From Balanoglossus misakiensis (Eukaryota > Hemichordata), in assembly GCA_040954595.2 (NCBI GenBank), contig CM082586.2, positions 558,001 through 622,000 of the forward strand: DNA of 64,000 bases. The letters are read 5' to 3'. The notes under the pieces were generated by a model. It searched no databases and was not told the DNA's origin. It saw nothing but the letters and a program-made list of their open reading frames with translations. Shown here piece by piece: positions 39,927 through 51,599 of this stretch. Within the stretch, counting starts at the first letter, position 1, and each line of letters opens with the position of its first letter. The translations under genes and the position numbers were made by a program.

Positions 39927-40079
39927 TGCAAAATTGTTAAAATTGTTGGTAATATTTTGCCTCACATTTTGTTTCAAGCCATAATTCATGTTGATTCTTT
40001 TCTCACAATTGTGCATATTGTGTTTTATTTGAGGAAAACATGCTACGGAAACTGATGACGTGATTAAACATCTTCCATT

Positions 40080-40935
40080 TTATTTTATCCATTTCACCAT
40101 CAAACAAGTTTATTGATTACATAATTCTCGTAAACATAACACCCGTATGTTAAAACCATCCACTAATAAGGTTATAATAATATAAATTTGAAATTATTAT
40201 ATATAAGATTAATGTATTACTGCCATATATACCCAATTACCAACGCAGAATCATTTTAAAATTTGCACCAAGATATTTCGGGAAATAATCTGATCTAACT
40301 GAAAAATGAATTTAAAAAAAATAAAAATAAATAAATCTTGAGTTAATTATCTTACGTGAAAAAATCAGCATGTTCATGAATACGCTGATTGTGCATTTGG
40401 AAATTTTGTAGAAAGATGAGTATGGCCGATATCAGCACTTGAAACTTAACCATCAAAATTAATTATATAATAGCGACGTAGAGGTAGTGGTTTTATGCTG
40501 CGAGTATATTATCCGGCTTACAACACTTATTGATATGTTAAACTAATTCTCAATCACAACAACCAATCACAGGCTTCACAAAATGCACCTGGTGAATGAC
40601 GCATTTCGATTTGACAGTTGTCTGCCAGCGCAGTTGACAGACGGTCAGTGAGGTGCCACGTTTCCATCATTCGAGACTCAATCTTTGACGGACAAACATC
40701 ATGGCTGAACGTAGTGACGAGAACGACCTATTCATTACCAGGAGAAATTTAGGACAACCAAGTGAAAGTGAAGGTCAAGACTGTGACGATATGGAGTAGA
40801 TTTCCCAAGATTTTGGTAGCCTCATCGACGATTATGTGCATAAACCATCGGTCACGGAAAGCGACTTGACAAAGGGTGTCCTTTCTCCTGGCTTGCAGCC
40901 GCCATTGCGCACACCTTCTACTGTAAGTTACAACT
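40080..40935 (+). repeat. Exon-like duplicated element, copy 1
   Basis: Closely matches 51600-52490 in the same orientation, both lying 3' of a minus-strand OATP gene (A and C). The second half looks like a promoter and first exon. There is a CCAATCA box near 40563, an ATG at 40701 (MAERSDEND), a TAG at 40797, then 41 further open codons (ISQDFGSLIDDY...) to a phase-0 donor at 40922 (CTACT|gtaagt). The same TAG is present in both copies. No following exon was found. It may be the 5' end of a lost gene, a decayed insertion, or a live antisense first exon pointing into the OATP gene. Confidence 0.6.
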
Positions 40936-41148
40936 TTTTGTCGTCTTTTTCTTGAAACTTGTTTATTTGTTAATTTGAAATTAATCTAACTACAGACGAA
41001 ATTAGGTATATATTATTGACTATAGGGGAAAATACGTTTTGTAACGATGACTTGCATTCAACGATTCGTTACAATGTTCTGAGGATGTTTTTTTTCCTGA
41101 ATTTTGTTTGTAACGTGTGGATTAGTCTAACGCTTTAGGAATAACTCT

Positions 41149-44100
41149 TCATTTAGAGTTGTATCCGTCATTATGCACTTCGTTTAAGTTGATTTCCTTT
41201 ATTTTAATTTCCTGAGATTTCTTCGTGTTTTTTGCATTCCGGAGTGCTAACCACGTGATCAAGTACATTATTAAAGCGATACCCTTCAAAATAAGCACAA
41301 ACAACATCAATTTCAGGCGATAATTGTAGAGATCGTAAACCCAGCAGATGCTGAAAAGACTACACTCTGATGTCTCCCAGTATATACACGATGAGTCAAT
41401 GAGGTAGCCCATGTATATCGGAGTGGGTACCCAACCTGCAAGCGAAATAAAACAAAATCCTGAACAACGTTTCGCATAATTCTGGTAACTAAATTCTCAC
41501 TGTGGCTATCTCCGAATTCCACGAAACATACTGTAGTTTCCGTACTCACCGAGAACCTGCGCAAATAACTGTCGAACACCAACTGCAAACGGCTTGTCCG
41601 TAGGATCGACAATGCTAGAATAAAAAAGCCGCCAACCCGTTCTATGATTAATAATATGGTCCGTAATTTATCAAATTCAGAAAACACGAAAACGTATCGC
41701 ACAGTTAGTATCGTCATATTGATAATTTTCTTACCGGAGAGGTAATACAACGTACGCTGCCATCGGTAATCCGGCAACGAAAGTGAAGATGAAACATAGT
41801 GTTACAAAAATCGCCAGCAGGGAATTACATTGCTCTCCACAAATTCCACTTATGGCTCTTCTTTCTGAAAGAGGAGTCTGCAAGTCGTTGTCAGTTGAGG
41901 AACCAACGCAAGTACAGGCACTGAAGTCCTGGAAATAAATGAAGAGAAAACTCAGTGGTCATGCATAATCGCATAATTTTAGTGAACACAGTAATTTCAC
42001 ATTTACAAGTTACTGAAAAGACTTCATTTATGATCCAATACCGGGATATAACCATCAACAAATAGTAACGGTAATTAGAACAAGTATAGCTTTGATTAGT
42101 GTATCACAAACCGTTGAGGTAACTGTTTCTGTACATCCGGCGTAGCAAGGTGAATAGTATGTGACACCATCGCTGCCACAGACAGGGTCGTAGTCAGATT
42201 GTGAACACCCACAATTTTGATTACACGATGACGTCAGTGGAGACGAATCCAAGCTGGAAAAGTCTTCATTTCTGTATTAAGATTGGTTGGTAGAAAACTT
42301 ATTATTACAATTATATCCAACCAATTTGTGAAAGCTAAACGTGTTGCTGCTACTGGTTTTAGTATGTTTTAGTCGGTCTGTCTGTCCCCTCTCCCTATCT
42401 TAGAAGAACAACTTGAATACAGAGAAGCGAACCTTCACCTGAGTATGGTTGCATTGACGGTATCATTCAGAATAATCCTCTCCTTATAAGGAACAGACAC
42501 TCCAGCAAACGTATCTGTTTCACAACCGAGAAAAAGTACCGGGATAGGGAGTATGGCGGTAATTATTCCAAGTATGACCAAAACTTTCGCTATGGCAACC
42601 GGCGCCATTTTAAATCGTCGCATAATAAAGCCACCAGCGAATATCCCTAGAGATGACGACACTACCAAGGCGATAACTAGAAAATAAAAAATGGTGAAAT
42701 CAATTGTCACATCACAACTATTTTGAAATCATCATTATCACAGCTAACAATGTCGTTGATTTATTAATATTATGTAAGCCTATGATTTGCAATATTTTAA
42801 TTTTCCCGGAAGTTTAACTGTGATCACCATCATCGGTTTTGTTTTCTAAAACTGACTATAAGAGACATAAAACGACGTACCTGTCAGTAAAGCCGCTTTT
42901 GAAGCAGAGATCCGGAATTGCAACTCCATGTATAAGGTGAAATAAGTCATCATACCGGAACTGATGGCGCACTCTAATGCGTAACCAATGGAAACTGATA
43001 TCAGAGGAACATTGGTGAAGAGTTTCCAAATTACCACAGGAAATTCTGGAATATAATATGCGAGGAAAATAAGATATAAAATATTTTACAAACGCTAGAA
43101 TTTTCACTTCTGATAAATTCTTGTCAATTACTCCTTTACTGATATTTTCGAAAGAGTTGCTTTCGCACAATGACCACTTAGTTCTGTATTTTGACATAAA
43201 TTGTCCAAATGTAGTTGGAGTGCACAAAGTAGTCAAACTATGCCTCTTTACCTCTTATTCGGCTCAATGCTTCCCGTCTCATCTTGGTCTCGTCTTCATC
43301 TTCATAATCATCTTTCAGCTTGGGAGGGTCGATGTCACTTTCAGTTTCAGGCGGCAGTGGTAATTTCTTTGGCAGTAATACTAACGGAATGGCAACGGCC
43401 AGTGATAGAACGCCCTCCACGATAAATCCCAGCCACCAAGCTCCAACCCAACGGGTGTCGTAAGGGTCTATATCAATTGTTGACATATCGACGCGATTGA
43501 AATCAACGTACTTCCCGACAAATACAGAAGCAAATGGAAATCCAACCACAGGTCCCAGGGTGTACATCCCATAATAGATACCTAAATAGAACGAGGAAGC
43601 CACATTACTTGAAAAAATAGTTTTTTTAGGGCTGTAGTAATACAATAGTTAGTACTTTGACACCAAACCTCTGAGTAAACTTCATGGGGACAAAATACAG
43701 TAGTTGTTTTTATGGGGGAAAGACGATGGGCTGTCTTCTCTGGATTTTAAAAAGACTCCTCCCATACTTCAATATGGACGAAAATGGGCCGAAATCTTTT
43801 GAGGACCATCATTTTGAAAATCTGTTCCCAATGCGAAACCAAAATCAATGCCACAAGACATTGTTGTATTTTACCTAAATAAAGAGGTGCCTTGCGATTG
43901 CCGAAGCCATCGTCAATATATGTTGGTGATAGAATAATCATTGGCGTGTAGAATATTCCCACCAAAGTGTGCGCCAACAGCATCCATACCGTGGTCATCA
44001 TACTCTCTTGTTCGTCGTTCGATGAGCAGCTTGTGGTGTCTGTGTCCGATTCTCCATTTGTAGTGCTGTCGTGCGCCAGGCACATAGTGGTGTCATTTGT

Positions 44101-44640
44101 TCCAAGTTCAACAGTGCTGTAGTTGTACGGTTCGGACAGAAAATGTACAAAGGATATTGAGATTAGACAAATCGCGCCCAGAATGAGACCGCCACCAATA
44201 GAACGCGGACGATGGCTGTCTGGTCGACCGCAGAGGAACGAGACAATGAGAACGGCAACCAACATTCCAGTGTCGAAAAGCGTTGCATTTAATCCAAGGA
44301 GAACACTCTGCAAGGAATATCGCGTCTGGATGCTTGTCATTGAAGCGATGAAGACACTAAAACTGAACGAGAACAAGAAATTGGAGGCGCACAAAAGGAA
44401 GAAGGCGAATTTGATATTGGCGAATATCTTCAGACATTGTGGTCGCCAGCTGCCGATTCCACACATCATGTCGGGATCCTCATCTTCATCCATTGAATAC
44501 TTGTAATTCCTTTTGCCATCTTGCTGTTTCGTGGAAGCGGGTATAATCTTCCCCTTATCGCCGGCCTCTCCTCTTTCATCCAAAGTCGGCCGATAATTCA
44601 CTGAAGTACCGCTTTCGAATTCGTTTTCGGCGTTCTGCAT
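41149..44640 (-). CDS. Organic anion transporter (OATP/SLCO), copy A
   Basis: Eight coding exons: 43875-44640, 43252-43581, 42881-43045, 42439-42676, 42112-42271, 41735-41928, 41550-41614, 41149-41435; 734 aa. The start is MQNAENEF; an acceptor-like ttctag sits just before it, so the in-frame ATG further upstream is probably intronic. OATP signature is present in exon 2 (YDTRWVGAWWLGFIV, fitting D-x-RW-[IV]-GAWW-x-G-[FL]). Exon 5 and the start of exon 6 encode the Kazal-like cysteine-rich fifth extracellular loop (CNQNCGCS, YDPVCGSDGVTYYSPC). Twelve membrane helices are expected; plasma-membrane, sodium-independent uptake of organic anions is the family role. The layout is broadly SLCO4-like, but the subfamily and substrate cannot be named. 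Compared with B and C it lacks nine N-terminal codons and three in exon 6. Confidence 0.92.
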
Positions 44641-44705
44641 TTTCCTAGAACAATCTGTGGTAGAATATAAATGTAATAGATGTAATTGCATGATATGATT
44701 ATCTA

Positions 44706-44857
44706 ATCACTCACTCACTCACTCACTCACTCACTCACTCACTCACTCACTCACTCACTCACTCACTCACTCACTCACTCACTCACTCACTCACTCACTC
44801 ACTCACTCACTCACTCACTCACTCACTCACTCACTCACTCACTCACTCACTCACTCT
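44706..44857. repeat. (TCAC)n tetranucleotide array upstream of OATP A
   Basis: About 150 bp of nearly perfect TCAC, 66 bp upstream of the A start. The complementary GAGT array lies at the mirror position upstream of B. Confidence 0.97.
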
Positions 44858-44869
44858 CCCGCTCTCTCG

Positions 44870-45540
44870 CTCACTCAAAGAATCGCTTGTGACGTAACAC
44901 AATCCCTGTGGTCGTGACCACTCCCGATTTTGCTGCTGTGAATTCCTTTGTTCCATTGTCAGCAGGAAAATCAGAGTATTGTTATGGACGCTTATTAAAC
45001 CACATACCCTGGAGCTCGAGGGTCTCTGATTTTGTTAGCGAATGTTGAGACAATCGCATCTTCATTTACCAAAAGGAATGTTCAACCTGTCGTTTGATTG
45101 AATGGTGCAAGCGGTTTTATGTCAAGAAACTCAGATATTCTTTTCCAACTATCTATAAAGCTTGTTAAAAGAGAACAGAACATATGAACATCTCTAAAAT
45201 AAATTTACTTTTTGCTCCACAAATGATTCTGTTCCTGTACACTTTTTAAACTTAGCCTAACGTGACCACACTGTTTGTTAAAGTATATTTACTGTAAAAA
45301 ACAAGAACTGTCAACGGTACAATGTTGAACCGATAAAATAACACTAAATTAAAACTTTTCAAGAGGGTTTTACCGCCTGACGGTTTCGGTAATACTTTCA
45401 ACGTGATGCTCACCTGTTGCTCTATGAACCGCTGTTTAAGACACAAACCTCAGTCTGCTCACACCAAACGGCACACCCACAAACCAACTAATGCCCCGAA
45501 TATGGTGACACGCGTTCCTGATCGCGACTCATTTGTATAC
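44870..45540 (-). repeat. Inverted-repeat arm, upstream region of OATP A
   Basis: Matches the reverse complement of 46800-47200. Shared blocks include CGCTTGTGACGTAACACAAT, the TTAGCGAATGTTGAGA block, and CCGCCTGACGGTTTCGGTAA with the following 140 bp. About 0.3 kb (45060-45340) is present here but not on the B arm. Probably promoter and 5'UTR sequence. Confidence 0.85.
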
Positions 45541-46799
45541 CCCATTAGTCCTACATAACACGTCCTATACACATGTATTGCATGTTCTGATTGGTTAATT
45601 CGCTTCTCTAAGGTCCACTTGCAGCACACTGATTGGAGGGACTCATTACTATGAATTATTCAGTTTGTAGCTTCCTGCTTGGTTAGTCTATCAGTCTAGT
45701 TCTCATGTGTGCACGACATTGTTATGAAATGCATTGGTATATACTGGTAGGGTTTGACCTTATTCTAGAGTTATAAATAATAATAAATATTATTTTTTGT
45801 AAAGCGTCTGTAATCGTTACGTAATGCATTTGAATTTTTGAAGTTTTCAATGCTATCACTTTATCGTGCTCTACTCTCGATGTTTTGACCCGTCATTCAC
45901 TGACATGCAGGCTTCGGTATGTGTAGTATACGGTCTAGATCACATTTCGCTATTTTCAGCTTACAAAAGCCGTTGGGTTTGTTGATCGCTAGGAGAAACA
46001 AAAGCGATTTTAGTGTCTTGCTACAGTAATTGCATACATATTTACGCATTGTTTATTTTTATGCGCTAAAAATAAAGCGGGTAGTATTTTAACACCATAC
46101 GCAACTATGTTAACGCGAATATGTTTAAATCATCGACTTGCTTGATCTTGATGAACTAGACAATACATGTAATTGGAATAGACGCACTAGCTTTTACGGC
46201 TGGATAGCACTTCCGTACATTGTATGTGGTAATTGACGTCACAGCAAATCCTCTCATGAACCTCTTCGCGCCCACTGTCATTGTCTAGGATTTACTATGA
46301 GAATAGTGAAGTTCAGCGTTTCTATTCAACAGCTTGGGTATCTGCCAACAAATTACCAAACGACACTTTCACTGTAAACAAAGAAAACTGTCTGGATTGA
46401 TAGAGTAGATGAATGCGAATCTTGATAAATGCATAAATTTGCATTTGGCCGTTCATTCTTTTGTAAAACCGTCCCTCCGGGTCGTGGTGAAAGTCACCTT
46501 GAAACCTAGACATCAAAACATCAAGATCAAAGTGAGAGAAAGAAATGCCAAAGTGAATGTACAGTATGGTGATCGAGAATATGACATTAAAACAAAACGA
46601 AAATCAAAGTAATTCCAATATCAGAGAGTCCGTTAAATTTAACACGTTCTGATGAATGACCCTCTCATTCCAGATAAGGCATTAAAGTTTAGACTTTACG
46701 TAACCGTTCGTCATTCCACACGAGTGCAGGACACAACGGATGTGGGAACAAAAACTACTTTCGTGTTGAGTTAGCCCTGCTTTGAATAACGGTACAATT
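45541..46799. other. Spacer between the inverted-repeat arms
   Basis: AT-rich, with no supported gene. The 67-codon frame at 46409-46612 is basic and matches nothing I know. It probably holds the outer promoter regions of the divergent genes A and B. Confidence 0.4.
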
Positions 46800-47200
46800 G
46801 GGACATACAATAGACGCGTTCAGGAACACGTGATCACCATATTCGGGGCATTAGTTGGTTTGTGGGTGTGCCGTTTGGTGTGAGCAGACTGAGGTTTGTG
46901 TCTTAAACAGCGGTTCATAGAGCAACAGGTGAGCATCACGTTGAAAGTATTACCAAAACCGTCAGGCGGTAAAACCCTCTTGAAAAGTTTTAATTTTCTA
47001 TGATGGCGAACATAATTTCTATCTGAATTCAACATTCGCTAACAAAGTCACAGACCCTAGAGCTCCAGGGTCGGTGGTTTAATAAGCGTCCATAACAATA
47101 CTCTGATTTTCCTGCTGACAATGGAACAAAGGAATTCAAAGCAGCAAAATCGGGAGTTGTCACGTCCACAGGGATTGTGTTACGTCACAAGCGATTGTTT
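46800..47200 (+). repeat. Inverted-repeat arm, upstream region of OATP B
   Basis: Reverse complement of blocks at 44870-45540. Its outer part also matches the region upstream of C at 57575-57775 (GTGATCACG(T/C)GTTCCTGAACGC and the CTTTATTCAAAGCAGGG-like block), more closely than A does. Confidence 0.85.
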
Positions 47201-47493
47201 GAGTGAGTGAGTGAGTGAGTGAGTGAGTGAGTGAGTGAGTGAGTGAGTGAGTGAGTGAGTGAGTGAGTGAGTGAGTGAGTGAGTGAGTGAGTGAGTGAGT
47301 GAGTGAGTGAGTGAGTGAGTGAGTGAGTGAGTGAGTGAGTGAGTGAGTGAGTGAGTGAGTGAGTGAGTGAGTGAGTGAGTGAGTGAGTGAGTGAGTGAGT
47401 GAGTGAGTGAGTGAGTGAGTGAGTGAGTGAGTGAGTGAGTGAGTGAGTGAGTGAGTGAGTGAGTGAGTGAGTGAGTGAGTGAGTGAGTGAGTG
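47201..47493. repeat. (GAGT)n tetranucleotide array upstream of OATP B
   Basis: About 293 bp, roughly 73 perfect units, 88 bp upstream of the B start. Twice the length of the A array. The open frames across it on the minus strand (repeating Thr-His-Ser-Leu) are artefacts of the repeat. Confidence 0.98.
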
Positions 47494-47581
47494 GGGGAAG
47501 CCTCACACACTTTGATTACAGATTCACATCATGCAATTACATCTCTTACATTTATATTCTACCCAAAATTGTCCCAGGAAA

Positions 47582-50500
47582 ATGCAGAACGCCGAAAACG
47601 AATTCGAAAGCGGGACAGTTACCGAAGACGGACTGATTCCATTGTCGGTGAATTACCGGCCGACTATGGATGAAAAGGGAGAGGCCGAGGAGACGGGGAA
47701 GTTTCTGCCAGCTACAACAGAACGGCAAGATGGCAAAAGGAATTACAAGTATTCAATGGATGAAGATGAGGATCCCGACATGATGTGTGGAATCGGCAGC
47801 TGGCGACCGCAATGTCTGCAAATATTCGCCAATATCAAATTCGCCTTCTTCCTTTTGTGCGCCTCCAATTTCTTGTTCTCGTTCAGTTTTAGTGTCTTCA
47901 TCGCTTCAATGACAAGCATCCAGACGCGATATTCCTTGCAGAGTGTTCTCCTTGGATTAAATGCAACGCTTTTCGACGGTGCAATATTGGTTGCCGTTCT
48001 CTTTGTCTCGTTCCTCTGCGGTCGACCAGACAGCCATCGCCCTCGTTCTATTGGTATCTGCCTCATTCTGGGCGCGCTGAGTTTATGCTCTGTATCCATT
48101 TCGCATTTTCTGTCCGAACCGTACAACTACAGCACTGTTGAACTTGGAACAAATGACACAACTATGTGCTTAGCGCACGACAGCACTAAAAACGGAGAAT
48201 CCAGCACCAACGTCACGAGCTGCTCAGCCAATGACGAACGAGAGAGCATGATGACCACGGTATTCATGTTGCTTGGACACACTCTAGCGGGAATTTTCTA
48301 CACTCCCTTAGTGATTCTTGCGCCTACATATATTGACGATGGCATCGGCAAACTCAAGGCACCTCTTTATTTAGGTAAGATATCGCGCAATCGACCATAC
48401 AATGTCTTGGGCCTTGATATTGGTTTCACCTTGGGAACATTTTAGTTCAGTCTTTGCTATATGTGTGAAGAGTCTTTTTAAATATGTTCGTCATCTTTTT
48501 TCATAAAAGCCGCTTCTTTATTTTGTCTCCATCGTGATTACACAGAGGTTTGGTGTCAACTATTGTATTACTAAAGCCCTAAAAAGAACTATTTTTTTCA
48601 AGTATGGTGGTTTCGTTGTTCTTTTTAGGTATCTATTATGGGATGTTCACCCTAGGATCTATGGTTGGATTTCCATTTGCTTCTTTATTTGTCGGGATCT
48701 ACGTTGATTTCAATCGCGTCGATATGTCAACAATTGATATAGACCCTTACGACACCCGTTGGGTTGGAGCTTGGTGGCTGGGATTTATCGTGAAGGGCGT
48801 TATCTCTGTGGCCTTTGCCATTCCGATAGTATTACTGCCAAAAAAACTACCACTGCCACCTGAAACTGAAAGTGACATCGACCCTCCCAAGCTGAAAGAT
48901 GATTATGAAGATGAAGACGAGAACAGAATGGGACAAGAAGCATTGAGCAGAATAAGAGGTAGAGAAGCGTATTTTGACTACTTTGTGGCACTGTACACTC
49001 CAACTATTACAGTAATGTTTTGGACAATTTATGTAAGGAGTAAACAGAAGAGAATTCATCAGAAGAGAAAATTCTACATTTTATTTTATTTTCCAGAATT
49101 TCCTGTGGTTATTCAGAGACTCTTCACCAATGTTCCTCTGATATCAGTTTCCATTGGTTATGCCTTAGAGTGCGCCATCAGTTCCGGTCTGATGACCTAT
49201 TTCACCAAATACATTGAGTTGCAATTCCGGATCTCTGCTTCAAAAGCGGCTTTACTGACAGGTTCGTCATTTTATGTCTCTTGTAGTCAGATTTTTTAGG
49301 GAAAAAAAACCGATGATGGTGATCGCAAAATTAAAAAATTGCAAATCGTAGGCTTAGACAATATTAATAAATCAACGACCTCTGTTAATTCAAACATCGT
49401 CGACGGTGATAATTATGATTTCAAAATAGTAGCAAAGTGACAATGGATTATGTGCTTGGTAGAATTAAAATAGTCACATTTCACAATTATTTACTTTTTA
49501 GGTATCGCCCTGGTAATGTCATCATCTGTAGGGATATTTACTGGTGGGTATATACTGCGACGATTGAAAATGGCGCCGGTTGCCATAGCAAAAGTGTTGG
49601 TCATACTTGGAATAATTAACGCCATACTTCCCATACCGTTACTTTTTCTTGGTTGTGAAACAGACACGTTTGCTGGAGTGTCCGTTCCTTATCAGGAGAA
49701 GATTAAGGAGAAGATTATTCTGAATGTTACCGTCAATGCAACCACACCCAGGGGAAGGTTCGCTTCTCTGTTATGTTCTTCGATTAGAGAGAGGGGGAGA
49801 GAGAGAAAGAGAGAGACAGAGAGAGAGAGAGACAAAAAAACAGCCACAGAGAGGAATAGGGCGAAATAGACAGACAGTAGCTACAAGTTTAGATTTCACA
49901 AATTGTTGAAATATAATTGTAATAATAAGTTTTCTACAAACCCATCTTAAATACAGATATGGAGACTTTTCCAGCTTGGATTCGTCTCCACTGACGTCAT
50001 CGTGTAATCAAAACTGTGGGTGTTCACAATCTGACTACGACCCTGTCTGTGGCAGTGATGGTGTCACATATTATTCGCCTTGTTTGGCCGGATGTACAGA
50101 AGCAGCTACCTCAACGGTTTGTGTTACACGAATCAAGGCTATACTTGTTCCGGTATTGGATCATAAATGAAGTCTTTTCAGTAACTTGTAAATGTGAAAT
50201 TACTGTGTTTACTAAAATTGTGCGATTATGCATGACCACTGAGTTTTCTCTTGTTTAATGTATTTTCAGAACTTCAGTTCCTGTAGTTGCGTTGGTCTCT
50301 TAACTGACAACGAAGATAACGACTTGCAGACTCCTCTGTCGGAAAGAAGAGCTGTAAGTGGAATTTGTGGAGAGCAATGTAATACCCTGCTGGTGATTTT
50401 TATTGTGGTCTGTATCATCTTCACTTTCGTTGATGGGTTACCAATGGCGACGTACGTTGTGTTACCTCTCCGGTAAGAACATTGTCAATATGACGATACT

Positions 50501-50992
50501 AACTGTGCGATACGTTTTCGTGTTTTCTGAATTTGATAAATTACGGACCATATTATTAAACATAGGACGGGTTGGCTTCTTTATTCTAGCATTGTCGATC
50601 CCAAGGACAAGCCGTTTGCAGTTGGTGTTCGACAGTTTCTTGCGCAGGTTCTCGGTGAGTACGGAAACTACAGTATGTTTCGTGGAATTCGGAGATAGCC
50701 ACAGTGAGAATTTAGTTACCAGAATTATGCGAGACGTTGTTCAGGATTTTGTTTTATTTTGTTTGCAGGTTGGGTTCCCACTCCGATATACATGGGCTAC
50801 CTCATCGACTCATCGTGTATATACTGGGAGACATCAGAGTGTAGTCTTTTCAGCATCTGCTGGGTTTACGATCTCTACAATTATCGCCTGAAATTGCTGT
50901 TGTTTGTGCTTATTTTGAAGGGTGTCGCTTTAATAATGTACTTGATCACGTGGTTAGCACTCCGGAATGCAACAAACACGAAGAAATTGTAG
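47582..50992 (+). CDS. Organic anion transporter (OATP/SLCO), copy B, with altered splice donor
   Basis: Eight coding exons: 47582-48374, 48629-48958, 49097-49261, 49502-49757 (see below), 49957-50116, 50270-50472, 50590-50654, 50769-50992; 731 aa. Family features match copies A and C (YDTRWVGAWWLGF, Kazal-like loop YDPVCGSDGVTYYSPC). The donor of exon 4, CAG|gtgaag or CAG|gtgagg in A and C, reads CAG|gggaag here, so the GT is lost. A GTTCGC donor 6 nt further on keeps the frame and adds two residues; I used it. Exon 4 also has four extra codons. The last exon stops after TNTKKL, about 21 residues before the A and C ends, where inverted death-domain-gene sequence begins. It is either a functional variant or an early pseudogene. 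Confidence 0.8.
49784..49834. repeat. GA-rich low-complexity tract in OATP B intron 4
   Basis: About 50 bp of GAGA with interruptions, starting just after the mutated donor of exon 4. Not present in the matching introns of A or C. Confidence 0.85.
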
Positions 50993-51009
50993 TAAATTAA
51001 ATTAAATTA

Positions 51010-51597
51010 AACAAATTCATGAATGGACAACTGGGGTCACGTCATATTTTCATGAAAACATAAATTCCTTTGAGTCCATGTGTATGCTTTCTCCTAACCA
51101 ATATCGTTTTTAATTTATATCAATATGAAAATAAGAATGTCCAAAGATACATTTAAATGATTTGTATTAAAATGTAACAAAATCATTGAAAAATAATCAC
51201 CTGTTATTTATTTTTTTGATTTGCAGGTTGCTGGCTTTTTATGGAATAAAAATGATTAAAATTAACAATGTCCATTTTCTTTTGCTAAACTCATGTCCAC
51301 TCCATCTACTCCTCTAATACCCACTAAAGCCCAAGTGTCTTACTTCTTGTCTGCGGTTACTAACCTCGCAAATAGCAGTTATGTAACAATTGTCTTGTCT
51401 TGATGTCTACAATTTCATCTTCCATTTTTCATAGTCTGTTTTCTAATGTATTGATGATGTTGGAATCTTCTCTTTGTTTCAAATTTCCGTTCCTCATTTT
51501 TGCTTTCAGCGAATCCATCTTGGGAAGCAACCTCTCTGAAAAGTAAGATGTCTGTCATGTAATGGACACTCAATCATCAAAAGGCACAATTTTATTG
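51010..51597 (-). pseudogene. Inverted remnant of the 649-aa death-domain gene
   Basis: Read on the minus strand, 51345-51597 matches the end of intron 1, exon 2 and the exon-2 donor of the DD gene at 38340-38580, including the acceptor cttacttttcag and the donor CGAG|gttagtaaccgc. 51010-51260 matches its 3'UTR (39060-39375), with shared blocks such as AGAAAGCATACACATGGA next to a GGAATTTATGTTTT block. The death-domain exon between them is missing, so no intact product is possible. The copy abuts the shortened 3' end of OATP B and ends where the element copy at 51600 starts. Confidence 0.88.
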
Positions 51598-51599
51598 TA

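Noticed and set aside
47160-47510. Open frames of over 100 codons encoding a Thr-His-Ser-Leu repeat
   Set aside because: They follow from the perfect tetranucleotide array, which leaves several frames without stops. No conserved flanking protein sequence.
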